DNA from: Dromiciops gliroides
Taxonomy: Eukaryota > Chordata > Mammalia > Microbiotheria > Microbiotheriidae
Direction of reading: 5' to 3'
DNA length: 64,000 bases
Assembly (NCBI RefSeq): GCF_019393635.1
Contig: NC_057861.1
Coordinates: 724,958,232-725,022,231 of the forward strand
In this document: in pieces, positions 1 through 11,764 of the stretch
Layout: each line of letters opens with the position of its first letter
How positions within the stretch are numbered: the first letter of the stretch is position 1
Translations under genes and position numbers: made by a program
Notes under the pieces: generated by a model
The model's input: the letters and a program-made list of their open reading frames with translations, nothing else
The model's database searches: none
What the model was told of the DNA's origin: nothing

Positions 1-175
1 TCGTTTCTTATAGCACAATAGTATTCCATTGTATTCATATACCACAACTTGTCCAGCCATTCCCCAATTGATGGGTACCCCCTCAACTTCCAATTCTTTG
101 CCACCACGTAAAGAGCAGCTATAAATATTTTTGTACATGTGGGTCCCTTTCCCCCTTCCATGATCTCTTTGTAGC
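1..175 (-). mobile_element. L1 3' fragment (antisense)
   Basis: The reverse strand reads like the end of marsupial L1 ORF2: a 'TTGGCAAAGAATTGG...CCCATCAATTGGGGAATGG' type motif and then TATATGAATACAATGGAATACTA. The element runs off the window edge. Confidence 0.75.
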
Positions 176-394
176 CCACATCTTTTTAAAAAGCATATTA
201 TGAAATGCTTTATCAAGTACTTTGTTAAAAAGCAATATAAACTATACCTGCATCATTTCCCTAATCTACTGGTTGGAAAATGCTTTCAAAAAGGAAATAA
301 GGTTGTTCAGGCACTACCCAGTCTTGGTAAAGCAATGCCAGCTATTTGAGATGATTGATTCCTTTGCTCTATGTTTACTACTATCTCCTTCATA

Positions 395-1490
395 ATGCTT
401 TCTAGATGCAATGAAGAAATACTAGAAGCCTTTTCAATAAGATTAAGGGTAAAACAAGGATTCTATTGTCACTGCTATTATTTGATAAAGTTCTAGAAAT
501 ACTAATTATAGGAACAAGACAGGAAAAAAGAAACCGAGGGACTATGCATAGGCAAAGAGGAAACAAAATCATCACTTGTTGTATATGATATGATGGCTTA
601 CTTAGAGGACTCTAATTATATGTTAAAATCAATTAAAATGATAGCTTCAGCAAAATAGGATATAAAATGAACCCACAAAAATCCTTAGCCTTCCTGTAGA
701 TCACAAAAATAAAAATAAAAATAAAAAACTTGGGAAGAAGTGTTGGAGAAGAAATTCCTTTCAAAATAACTGTTTAATGTATAAAATACCAAAACACAGA
801 AAAGAATTATATGAATAAAACTGTCATTTGCAGGAATAAAAACTGACTTAGCTAATTGGAGAGATAATAATTATTCCTGGTTGAACCATGCCAAAAGAAT
901 AAAAATTATAATAATGCCTAAATAAATTTATAGATGCACTACAAGGTACTAAATGATTACCTGATGGACCGACTAGATAATATAACCACAAAATTCATCA
1001 GGAAGAAAAAAAGGTCAAGAATCTCAAAGGATGGGGGCAGCTAGGTGGTGCAGTGGATAAAACACGGGCCCTGTATTCAGGAGTACCTGAGTTCAAATCT
1101 GGCCTCAGATACTTGACGCTTACTAGCTGTGTGACCCTGGGCAAGTCACTTAACCCCCATTGCCCTGCCAAAAAAAAAAAAAAGAATCTCAAAGGAAATA
1201 ATGGGGGGGGGGTAGGAAAAATGAAAGCAACCTAGATCTCAAGCTATATTACAAAACTGTTATGACCAAAAGCAAAAAAGCAAAAAAAAATCTTATGATC
1301 ATAACTATTTCTTATTGGTTCAAAAAATATATAAATGTTGATCAGTGAAACAGAATAGGTATAAAACACCCAGAAGCAATCCAACATATTCAAGGGTATC
1401 CTTATTGGGGTAAAGAATTACTCACTATTGCACAAAAACTGTTGGGAAAGCTGGAAAACAGTCTGTAAGAAGTTAGGTTCAAATCAACAT
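395..1490 (+). mobile_element. Decayed L1 ORF2 (reverse transcriptase part)
   Basis: Broken frames resemble L1 ORF2: a GVKQG-like start near 450, a GYKMNPQKSLAFL-like stretch near 660-700, IPFK near 755, and later text similar to L1 motifs around 'AAGAAAAAAAGGTCAAGAATCTC' at 1003. There are many stops and indels. It is interrupted at 1032-1181 by a SINE and is not functional. Confidence 0.7.
1032..1181 (+). mobile_element. WSINE1-type SINE
   Basis: Full-length head, CORE and poly(A). It is flanked by a 15-bp target-site duplication, AAGAATCTCAAAGGA, at 1017-1031 and 1182-1196, inside the L1 relic. Confidence 0.95.
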
Positions 1491-1984
1491 CTCAGATGAT
1501 ATTCCACTTTAATAGGGTGCTTTGAAAGAGAAGAGTCCCTAGGCAGTTGGGGGGAAGGATTCCAGAGTCTAGGTGCAAATCCTATGGTTTGTCATTTAAG
1601 AGACAGCGTTCTCTTCCATCCTAGGAGACACACCTGCGTTTTTCATGAGTTTGGGACTGGGGGGTACAGTTCTTTGGAGCAGTTTTTGAACTTTTCAGTG
1701 ATAAAAAGAGGAGGAAGAGGAACCTGGGGGGAGCAGAGTCAATGAGACAAAGCATTGTTATGGTAGAGCAGCAGCAGAAGAAGAAAGCAGAAAGAAGCCC
1801 AGAAAGGACACAGAAGTAGGACAATGTTGGAACTACCAACATGAAATTTAATATATTTTTTTTCTGAAGTAGAAAGTCATAGTGTGTTATACACGATCTT
1901 TTTCTGTTCTCTGTATAAGGAAATGTTTAGGTTTATTACTGTTTGTCAGGCTTATAATAGTAAAGAATTTTTTATTTAAATGAA
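1491..1984. other. No gene or recognised repeat
   Basis: Intergenic sequence downstream of PPP4R2. Short open frames on both strands have no coding character. Confidence 0.5.
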
Positions 1985-2320
1985 AAACGAAACTACTCCA
2001 TTTGATATTTAAAGCTCTTCACAGCCTGGCCCTAACATACCATTCCAATCTTCTTACAGCTCCCCTCCATTTACTCTGTGGTCAAGTTTTATTGGCTTAT
2101 TTGTCCCTCTTCCCACAACACTCCTATTGTCATATCTGCCTTTGCATTTTCACTGATGCCTACAATGCACTCCTTCCTCACCTCCACCTGTTAGAATACC
2201 TTCAAGAGGCAGCTCAAGTATTACCTTCCTTCCACATGCAGTCTTTTCCTGATCCTCCATGATTCTAGTATCCTCCCTTCTCCAACTATTTTGTATTCAT
2301 TTTGTATATAATAAATTAAA
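1985..2320 (+). mobile_element. L2 3' end
   Basis: Decayed L2 ORF2 end: an AAAGCTCTTCACAGCCTGGC-type start, then GGCAGCTCAAGTATTACCTTC and TTTTCCTGATCCTCC, the classic L2 terminal codons, then an AT-rich tail. Confidence 0.75.
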
Positions 2321-2413
2321 TATTTTGTATTTGATTAGTAAAAGAAGTTGTTAAATTAAGTTGATGATTTATGGAATAACAACATTGTAAATTACTCAAG
2401 ATTGTAAAGACTG

Positions 2414-2572
2414 GGGGTAGCTAGGTGGTGCAGTAGATAAAGCACCAGCCCTGGATTCAGGAGCACCTGAGTTCAAATTCAGCCTCAGACACTTAACACT
2501 TACTAGCTGTGTGACCTTGGGCAAGTCACTTAACCCCCATTGCCCCACAAAACAAACAAACAAACAAACAAA
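2414..2572 (+). mobile_element. WSINE1-type SINE with (AAAC)n tail
   Basis: The tail is an AAAC microsatellite rather than pure A. The 17-bp target duplication CAAGATTGTAAAGACTG lies at 2397-2413 and 2573-2589. Confidence 0.95.
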
Positions 2573-2757
2573 CAAGATTGTAAAGACTGATCAGTGTAGG
2601 ATTTTGTTTTGCTTGACTATGTGTATTTGTTAGAAAGGCTTTGTTTGTTTTGGGTTCTGGGTTTTCTAATGGTGAGAGGAAAGGTAAGAAAGGAAGAAAA
2701 TGCATGCTTGCTCATTTAAAAAATAAAATAAATTTAATGTAATGAAAAGTGAGAAGT

Positions 2758-2901
2758 GGGGCAGCTAGGTGGCACAGTGGATAGAGCGCTGGCCCTGGAG
2801 TCAGGAGGACCTGGGTTCAAATCCGGCCTCAGACACTTAACACTTACTGGCTGTGTGACCCTGGGCAAGTCACTTAACCCCAATTGCCTCACCAAAAAAA
2901 A
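2758..2901 (+). mobile_element. WSINE1-type SINE
   Basis: Close to the consensus (GGATAGAG variant). The 13-bp duplication AAAAGTGAGAAGT lies at 2745-2757 and 2902-2914. Confidence 0.95.
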
Positions 2902-3129
2902 AAAAGTGAGAAGTAAAACAAGACAGTGAAACAAGAAGAGATTAGTGAGGGAAGGGAAAGGAAATAGGCAAGAAATATAAAGTTGTTGAAAGAACAGGAA
3001 CTAGGTATAGTAAGAGGTTCACAAATAGTTGTAGAGGTTCTAAATGACCTGTTTTCTAAGGTGAAGTGAAAATGCCCAAAAGTAGCTTGAGAAAAAAATA
3101 GGGCGGAGAAATTGTCAGACTCTTAGTGC

Positions 3130-3745
3130 TTTTACACTTTAATGCTCACCCCCACTCCCATTGCTTAGCACATTTACCCTCTGATTCAGTGACACTGACC
3201 TTGAACAATGCCTTCGACAAGACACTCCACCTCTTAGCTCTGTCCATTTGCTCCAGCTGTCCCCCATGCCTGGAAGGTTTTCCCTCCTCACTTCCCCTAC
3301 TGGCTTCCCTGGTTTCTTTCAAATCCCAGATAAAATGGCACCTTCAAAAGGAAGCCTTTCCAGTCCCTCATTATTATTTTTGTTTTTGTTTTTTGCAAGG
3401 CTATGGGGGTTAAGTGACTTGCCCAGGGTCACACAGCTAATAAGTATCAAGTGTCTGAGGCCAAATTTGAAATCAGGTACTCCTGAATCCAGGGCCGGTG
3501 CTTTATCCACTGCGCCACCTAGCTGCCCCTCCAATCCCTCTTAATTCCAATGCCTCCCCTCTCTCTTGGACATTTCTGTTCAACCTGTATATAGATGGTT
3601 GATACAGTTATGGGCGTGTTGCTTCCCCCATTAAATTGTGAGCTCCTCGGGGCAGGGATTGTCTTTTGCCTCCCCACCCCCTGCTTAGCAAGGTCCCTGG
3701 CACAGTGTAGATGCTTGATAAATATTTATCAATGGACTGATGAAT
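3130..3745 (+). mobile_element. L2 3' end, interrupted by a SINE
   Basis: The L2 terminal ORF2 and 3' end run to GAGCTCCTCGGGGCAGGGAT and GGCACAGTGTAGATGCTTGA, the diagnostic L2 tail. A SINE splits it at 3370-3529, so the L2 is older. Confidence 0.8.
3370..3529 (-). mobile_element. WSINE1-type SINE (antisense)
   Basis: Inserted in the L2 copy. The target duplication TCCAGTCCCTC (3359-3369) and TCCAATCCCTC (3530-3540) differs by one base. Confidence 0.92.
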
Positions 3746-3839
3746 CAGATAACAGGTGAGGGTGTTAAAGGAAGGGAAAAGACACTCTTAAGGTTGGGTA
3801 GATTGGAGATGGAGCCAGGAGATGGTGCAGTGAAGACTG

Positions 3840-4050
3840 TTGAAGTTAGGGAGACTCACCGCAGGCACTAGCTGTGTGGTCCTGAACAAGTCACTTCCCT
3901 TTTCTCAGACTCAGTTTCATCATCTGTAAAACGAGGGATAATAATAGCACCTACTTCACAGGCAGGGCTGTTGTGAAAATAAAATCAGATAACATATGTA
4001 AAGCATTTCATGATGCCCAACCATGTGTATCATTATTGTCCCCACAAGCT
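3840..4050 (+). mobile_element. MIR/THER1-like SINE
   Basis: CORE followed by the MIR-type body: CTCAGTTTCATCATCTGTAA, then 'GCACCTACTTCACAGGCAGGGCTGTTGTGA' style text and AAAGCATTTCATGATG. Confidence 0.75.
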
Positions 4051-4347
4051 GTGCCTAGCAGCACAACCTGTCAACTAAGCATAGAACCGGTGCACATCTA
4101 TGAACATTCCAGTTTCTTCTATCATTAGCCTGTGTGTTGATATTGACAGGGATCCCAAAATCATAAAAAATATTGTGTGAATGACACAGAAATGGGTGGC
4201 TTTGCTTTGTTATAGTATTTCCATGTTTGCTTGGGAGTAATTCACCAAGATACTAACATTCTGAGTCGCTGTCATGGCAATGGGATCATATCATTGGCCA
4301 AACTGTCAAATGAGGTCCTTTAGACCAGTATTCTAAAGGTTGTATGT

Positions 4348-4506
4348 TTTGTTTTGTTTTGGGGTTTTTTTGGTGAGGCAATTGAGGTTAAGTGACTTGC
4401 CCAAGGTCACACAGCTAGTAAGTGTCAAGTGTCTGAGGCCGGATTTGAACTCAGGTACTCCTGAATCCAGGGCCAGTGCTCTATCCACTGTGCCACCTAG
4501 CTGCCC
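4348..4506 (-). mobile_element. WSINE1-type SINE (antisense)
   Basis: Starts with a T-rich tail, GTTTTGTTTTGGGG. The 16-bp duplication CTAAAGGTTGTATGTT lies at 4332-4347 and 4507-4522 with one mismatch. Confidence 0.94.
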
Positions 4507-4690
4507 CTAAAGGTTGCATGTTGACTTAGAAAAGCATAAAGTAATACTATCTATGTTGCATTGTATTTTATTTTGTTAAAATATTTCCAAATATTATTTT
4601 AATCTGTTTGGGGCAGCACAATGTTGCACCTGAATCAGGTCCATGACAGGTTGTTTTTGTAATGGTTTTTCTTGTAGAGACTGAATTGCA

Positions 4691-4840
4691 GGGGGCAGCT
4701 AGGTGGTACAGTGGATAAAGCACTGGCCCTGGATTCAGGAGGACCTGAGTTAAAATCTGACCTCAGACACTTGACACTTACTAGTTGTGTGACCCTGGGC
4801 AAGTCACTTAACCTTCATTGTCCAACCCCCCCACAAAGTC
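4691..4840 (+). mobile_element. WSINE1-type SINE
   Basis: More diverged than most: GTACAGTGG in the head, GAGTTAAAATC in the B box, and a C-run before a short A tail. No clean duplication seen. Confidence 0.9.
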
Positions 4841-6356
4841 ATCTTGCTCTTGAAACTGAATTGTACTAAAGCAAGGTTGCAATGCATTGATCTTTCTGCA
4901 TGGCTTCATATAACATTCTTTATTTGCATAGTACCTTAGTTTACAAAGCCCTTTCACTGACATGATCTCATGTCCCCAAGTAGAACAATGTAGTTAAAGC
5001 TTCCCTACTCTTATTAGCTATCACTCAATGTCATTCTAAGAACCAAATGGGATCACTGTAAACTCTAAGGTACTGTGTGAATATTCAGCTTTTACTATCT
5101 ACATAATTGTTATAGTGAAATTTGGTTAAGATTTGTTTGACTACTAAGGTTCTGTATTCTAACATTTTATATGATATAATGCAATAGAACCTATTGGTCC
5201 CACTTGGGGGAAAAAGGGGGGGGGGGTAGAATAAGACTAACGTTCTGACTCACTGGTTCCATTTTGTAGAAACCTTGCTCCCTCGCCTACCTCTGAGAGA
5301 GAAACAGTAAGAGACAGATACAGAAAAGGGGGAAGAAAGGAGGCATAGAGGGAAGAAACTGTTTCTAGATTCTTGCTGTACCACCAGAATTTTCCTTTAA
5401 TAATCGTCTTGGCCATATACTATTAAGATGTACCAGATCCCCCTGAGTTTCAAAAGACAATTTGTGAAATTCAGTTTAGAATATTAATCAAGTGTTTGTT
5501 GTGATAAGGGTAACTGAGATTATAAATTGCAGAGAGGGAGCCAATTTATCTCACCAGGAGTTCTCTACAATGATCATAGGTCCCATAAAAAAAAAAATCT
5601 AAGAAACTGCTAAATTCAGAGGCTACAAATACAAAAATGGAACAGCCTCTGCCTTCAAGGAGAGATAAAAAATAAATACAAAGTAACTGAGGGCGAAGCG
5701 GGGCAGACATGGTTAACTAAATGGGTAAGAACTGGATGAAGAAAAGCTTTACGTGTCACCTGAGCTAAGCCTTCAACAAAGCCAAGGATTCTAAGACGCA
5801 CGGGTTAAGGGAAAAAGAGGGTTCTGGACTTGGAAGCCAACCAGCAGGGCAGATGGAATGTCACATAAAAGGGGGGAAAAATAGGCCAGTTTGGCTATGA
5901 AGGGAAGCAATGTGAAATCAGTCTAGACAGTTGCATTGCAGCCAGATTGTAGAAGGCTTTAAATGCCAGGGAGCAGTTTATGTTTCATCCTGGAGGCAGT
6001 AGGGAGTGAAGGAAGCTGACTGCAGCTATGTGGAGGGATTGGAAAGGGGAAAGACCTGAAGCAATACAAGAATACTGCCCTAACTCAAGGAGGGTTGATA
6101 AAGACAAACTAGAGTGATGACCATGTGACTAGAGAGAATGGAAGCGGATATGAAAGAAGATGTCAGGAGAGAAATAACAAAGGCTTGGCAACTAACTGAA
6201 TATGAGGAATGAGGAGGAAGGGCCAAGCTTTGCCTTCAGGGTTGTGAAGCTGCATGACTAGAATGGTGGTGCCTTTGATTGTGATAAGGAAGAGTGGTGG
6301 CTTTGGGATACAGATGAGTCTCCCATTGCACATGTCGAGTTTAAAATTCCTTTGCA

Positions 6357-6528
6357 GGGGCAGCTAGGTGGCACAGTGGATAAAACACCGGCCCTAGATT
6401 CAGGAGGACCTGAGTTCAAATCTGGCCTCTGACACCTTAACACTTACTAGCTGTGTGACCCTGGGCAAGTCACTTAACTCCCACTGCCCTGCAAAAAAAA
6501 GATAAACAGAAAAAGGAATCAAAAAACT
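6357..6528 (+). mobile_element. WSINE1-type SINE
   Basis: The 18-bp duplication GTTTAAAATTCCTTTGCA lies at 6339-6356 and 6529-6546. The tail is an A-rich stretch of about 40 bases. Confidence 0.95.
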
Positions 6529-7120
6529 GTTTAAAATTCCTTTGCAACATGGGGAAATGAAGAACAAGCAGTAGGTGACACTGAAATGGAATTCAGGAGA
6601 GATGAGTGATAGGCACTTAGACTTTTCACCCCAGAGCTTGAGTTGTATGCAGGCTGTGTACACCAATGATGAACCTCCTTCAGTACATAGTTTACAGGTT
6701 CTGTTGTGCTATTTCACTACTTGAAATTTTTTTCTCACAAGTAGGGGAAACTATATAGCCCAGATAGGAATAAGCAGTACAAGCTTGGGGGTCTTTTATC
6801 TAGAGATGAGTTGAGCCCAAGGGAACTTATAAGACCAGCTGGATACTGTGTACAGAGAAACCAGAAGCAAGGGCCTCTGGGGGTCCACCATGCATAGAGT
6901 ACAGGACATGACTGATGATCTGCCAAATCAAAATGAGGAGCGGCTGCACAAGAGAAAAAAGGGTCACAAAAACCCAGAAAGAAAATAGCATCCACGAAGA
7001 GTAGCCAAGAGTCAAATGCTGCAGACAGGTCAAGGATGAGACCTGAGGAAAAAAAGTCATTGTACTTAGCAATTAAGAGAGCTTTCATGTGAGAAACTTT
7101 GGTCAAAAGATAACAAAAAC

Positions 7121-7239
7121 GGGGGTGGCTAGGTGGCCCAGTGGATAAAGCACCTGCCCTGGATTCAGGAGTTCCTGAGTTCAAATCCGGCCTCAGACAC
7201 TTGACACTTACTAGCTGTGTGACCTTGGGCAAGTCACTT
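7121..7239 (+). mobile_element. WSINE1-type SINE without A tail
   Basis: Ends directly at AAGTCACTT, within the CORE, with no 3' tail. Yet it has a perfect 14-bp duplication AAGATAACAAAAAC (7107-7120 and 7240-7253). Confidence 0.93.
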
Positions 7240-7690
7240 AAGATAACAAAAACCAAAATTTTAAGAGCATTAGTAATTTTGCAGTTGGGTTGAAATTCTG
7301 AATGCAAAAAGCTTATGCGACAAGGTGAGTGGAGGAAAGTAGTGTAGACACGATTAATAGTTTGGCTGTGAAAAGGAAGAGATAATGGACATGAGGAAGA
7401 GGCAGGGTAAAATGAAGGTTTTTATCTTGGTATTTGCAGGCAATATGAAAGGAGCCAGTTTGATTTCTGGGATTATTTTTCCTCCAGTGCCTAGCCATGG
7501 CTGACACATAGGTGCTTGGTAAATATGTAAAGAGAAATTGAAAATAAGACATGACGGAAGCAATGAGAAAGGGTAGGAACCAGAGCTCCTAGGAAAGGGA
7601 AGGGCCACGTATCAAAGAATAGAACAAAGGAGAAAATGGTGGACAACACTGAAGGGATCTGTGGTGGAGTTGGGGAAAAAAGAAGTTCAC

Positions 7691-8279
7691 CATAGGGCTC
7701 TATATTTAGAAAAGCATCAAGCAGGGGCCTCTGCTAAAAGATGTGGCACTCTGCTTCCTAAGTCCAAGAATCTTCATTTTATACTCACAAGCCTGTGTAA
7801 GATAATGACTTCCTCGAAGCAGGAGGTTACAGGGACTTAAGGGCAAACATTCATTCAGAGGAATAAACAGAACTTGAAATTGTCTTCCAGTCTAATGATC
7901 TATCCCAAAAACATACCTTGTACAAAAAATAAGTGAAACTATAGGACCCAAATATGAACGAGCAATACAAGTGAGTTGATCAGTACTATTTGGTTTCTTT
8001 TAAGCCCACAGATTTTCATATGAACAACTTAAGTTAACCCTGAACTACATCCCAGCAATTCTTTATTTTCCAGTGAACAAAAGGCTACAGTGCAAAGAAT
8101 ACTACATGGAGGTTGGATGCATCTTGTTGTCATGGCATAGGGATTAGATATGATAGGTGTAGGCCTGCATCCTGATGCTGACACTTTTACTACTTCTGGC
8201 CTTGTGTCACAACCTCTGGGCCTGTTCTCTTGACCATAAAAAGAGGTAATGATTTATGCTACCAAGCAGTCATCATTGG
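7691..8279. other. No gene; faint MIR-like trace
   Basis: Intergenic. A weak SINE-like stretch around 8130-8250 (GGCCTTGTGTCACAACCTCT) is too decayed to place firmly. Confidence 0.4.
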
Positions 8280-9480
8280 AAACTATCTGGGAGGGTTTAA
8301 AAGCATAAGTTGATTAGTGGAACAGATTAGGTTCAGAGACACAGAAGCACCTCAAGCAATGTTCAATAAACCAAAGGACTCCAACTATCTAGTTAAGAAT
8401 TCAGCTGACAGAAATACTGGGGAAACTGAAAAGCATTTTGGCAGAAATCAAGTTTAGACCAGTATCTCCAACCACATACCATTAAGTTCCAAAGCATGTT
8501 CTAGATATAAAAGGTAATGTCAAACAAATTAGAGGAGTAGATAAAAAGGTATCTTTCACAACTATGGGATAGAAGGGAGATGGTTAACTGGAAAAAAAAA
8601 AATCCAGTAAATTTCTGATAAAGGATTGCTATTTAAGATGTAAAGGGAACTGATACAAATATAACATGATCTATTCCCCAATAATCAAAAGATATGCAAA
8701 ATATTAACAACCATATGAAAAATGTTCCAAAATATTGGGAAACATCAATTAAATCAAATGTTTCCACCTCACATTAATCAGATTAGCAGAAATGATCCCC
8801 AGCTCTAAAAAGAAGAGCTGTAGGACAGAAATACTAACATTGGTGGAACTGTGAATGAACCAAGCCATTCCAGAAAGCAATCTGGAACTATACCCCCAAA
8901 ACCAAAAAAGTACATTATCATAATATGGCTACCAGACATCTACCCCAAAGACATGAGAGAAAGGACTCATGCACAAATATATTTCTTTTTTTTTTTTTTT
9001 AAGCGAGGCAATTGGGGTTAAGTGACTTGTCCAGGGTCACACAGCTAGTAAGTGTTAAGTGTCTGAGGCTGGATTTGAACTCAGGTCCTCCCGACTCCAG
9101 GGCTGGTGCTCTATCCACTGCGCCACCTAGCGGCCCCACAAATATATTTCTAATGGCACTTTATTGTGGTGAAGAACTGAAAACCAAGTTGGATGTCCAT
9201 CAATTGGGGGATAACTGAATAAATTCATGATTTATGAATATAAAAGATTATTTCACCTTAAGATAAGGAAAATAGATTCAAGGAAGACTTGTATTAACTA
9301 ATAGAATTGTGATTTTAAAATGAGAGTCAATACAGTGAACAATCACAACTCCATGAGACCAGTGAATCATGTTTTTCATTTCTTGTAAGAAGACTAAACA
9401 TATGTAGGATGAGACCTATATCTGCATATACAGGCAATGTGTGGATTTATTTTGCTTAACTATACTGATATAGGTGAGGG
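8280..9480 (+). mobile_element. Old L1 3' region
   Basis: A decayed L1 ORF2 C-terminal region and 3' UTR. It includes TTAGTGGAACAGATTAGG, CACCTCACATTAATCAGATT, GGTGGAACTGTGAATGAACC and CCATCAATTGGGGGATAACT in consensus order. It is older than the L1 at 59371 and is split by a SINE at 8987-9136. Confidence 0.75.
8987..9136 (-). mobile_element. WSINE1-type SINE (antisense)
   Basis: Poly(T) start. The 15-bp duplication CACAAATATATTTCT lies at 8972-8986 and 9137-9151, inside the L1. Confidence 0.95.
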
Positions 9481-11764
9481 CTTTTTTGGGGGAGGGGGAG
9501 AACTATGGGGAAGTAGTCATGTAGTCACAGAAATACTAAAATAGGCGAGGTGGTGCAAAAGATGTTTTAAAAAATCCATAGAAGTTCAGAAGAGGATACC
9601 AAAAAAACCCCCCAAAAAACCAGCAGCATTTGAGCCACCACTTTTAATTTTAACATATACTCTTAAAAATAGGCCATATGTAATATTCATAGTGTTATCT
9701 TCAATCCTTTTGGTTCTTTATATTTTTAAAATGTCCATTTGCTAAGTGCAAAATAAATTTTAAATAAAATTGTCTTATATAAGGTAAAAAACAAAGGAGA
9801 GGACACAACCAGATCATTGAAACAAGAGATTCAGAACTAGAAAAAACCTTAGATATCTGGATAGAGTCCTTCCACTCCAAATTCTATATATCATATTAGA
9901 TTTTCATTTGTTATTCTGAGCCACCCCCTGGTGAGAAAGATTACCATTCTCCTGTTATCAACCAAGATGTGAATTTATCCTCAATTCCCTTGTACCTACC
10001 CCATGAAAAGAGAAAAACTAATTCAATGTGGTAGCCTGGTCATAAACCATTATGGATGCCAAAGCTAATAATAGAATGGGAATTTGTAGAAGAAATAAGT
10101 GAAAATATGAAAAGTGTGGAAGGCCATAAGTTGTCATTGATATAACTCAGGGATTTTCCACCCTTCAGAATTGCCTTGAGGAGAATACAAGATCAAAGCT
10201 GATCCCTTGCTGGTGTTAGATTAACCTTGGAAATAGTGAGGAGACGAAATTAAGTTACTGACCTGTGATTTCTAGAAGGATGAGCATAATATTCTCATCT
10301 ACAGAGCACTTTTTAAGTCAATCAACACAGAAAAATCTTTTGGCAAAAAAACAAAAGTAATTCCACAGATGCAGAAATTTGTCTAATTTGTATTTTATTG
10401 CATTATGAAAATAATACATTTTTGGCAAAGTAAGCTGGGCTCCAAGTTCAAATAATAAGAAAATCCTGAAGGAAATTTATTATTGGTTCACTATATTTAA
10501 ATATATTCTCATCAATACACTATCATTCTTATTAGACTATTAATGCATTAAACTTAGTCTTGAACCACTTTCCCATATAAAATTTATCTAACGTCACTGC
10601 ATTTATCCATTTTATTTCTGCCATCTATCTCACAAATAGCTGAGCATCCCTTTTGCCATGTACTTATGAAACTGTTCAGGGACTATAATTTGAAAGCCTA
10701 CCCATAATTTAGTTCCTTTGGTTTTACAAGTTGTAAATCTATCCCCTCGCCAATTTTTTCATAAATACTATTTTAGCAGCTTTCATCAGAATTCCTTTAC
10801 ACCAGCACCTTTATATGAAAACTAGTTTATACTATATTATTTGAAAGTTAGTCTCTGACTTTAGATTAAAATGCATGCCTATCTACATTGGCAAAATAAA
10901 GCACTCTTATGAACCCAATACTTTGATAAAGCCAGTGCTTACATGGCCCAGTGTTTTGGGGGTTCTTTTCAAAGTAGCATGACTACTGCTCCAAATTGCC
11001 AACAATAGACTATTATTTTGCCCGCTTTCAAAGGTGAAGCCAAAACTTATCCTAACTTGAATTAAACAGACCACTGAGGGTGGGGAGGTGGGGATTCACT
11101 GATTATTGCATTCTACTATATTAGAACTACTTTCAGCATTTTCAAAACATAATGTATCCTTTTTTAGGGAAAAAAAAGTAAATAAAAACTAATGTTCACT
11201 TATTCCTCAATGCCTAATTAGTACTGATTATTATTTTATATCTAGGCAAAACAGCCTGCCCTAGGCTAGAAAGGATGAGTGAGGAAATGGCATTTTAAAC
11301 CAATTCTTGGTTCTTGATTTAGATTCTTTGAAATAACTTCTGTTGGCCCACCACATTAAAGAAAAAATTGTTGTCAGAATGAACATTTTTGTAAATGTTA
11401 GAAATGTACCAATTACTAAAATAGGTCTGATATATTAATTAGAACAGTTATTTTTCTTTCTTAATTTATCTCCTGAGTGCACCTTTCCAAACTTAAGATA
11501 AAACTTCTCCTTCCCTGACAGTTACCAACACCTTTACAGCAGCTAAACAAGAAGTTTGTATCCAGGTTTAACCATGGAAGTATCTGTCCCATTCATCCTA
11601 ACAGAGAAGAAGCATGATATATTCCATAAGTAAACCCAGAGAATTCTTCAGTTAACCTTGTGTAAACAGCAACAAATTTGATCTATGATCAACATTTGAA
11701 GACTAACAATAAACTAAAAATTAAAAAGCATATCTCTCATACAGAGTTAGGATAGCATTTTATA
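9481..11764. other. Repeat-poor intergenic sequence, no gene recognised
   Basis: AT-rich with no long open frames and no clear transposons. It could include a longer PPP4R2 3' UTR isoform, as minus-strand AATAAA also occurs near 10395. Confidence 0.45.

Larger units (their letters stand above)
5600..7690 (+). mobile_element. Long ancient mammalian interspersed repeat
   Basis: One ~1.8-kb collinear unit, after removing two SINEs. It has recognisable landmarks (AAGGCTTTAAATGCCAGGGA near 5955, CTGGAGGCAGTAGGGAG near 5990, GACAGGTCAAGGATGAGACC near 7023). I know this text as a widespread mammalian repeat but cannot name the family. Related pieces occur at 31900-32400 and 36285-36760. Confidence 0.55.

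Noticed and set aside
1033..1120. tRNA gene suggested by A and B boxes in SINE heads
   Set aside because: The boxes belong to tRNA-derived SINE promoters. No cloverleaf with acceptor stem and anticodon arm is preserved.
6735..7307. 190-codon minus-strand open frame
   Set aside because: Antisense reading through an ancient repeat and a SINE. The LSDLPKVTQLVSVKCLRPDLNSG text is the translated SINE seen many times in the window.
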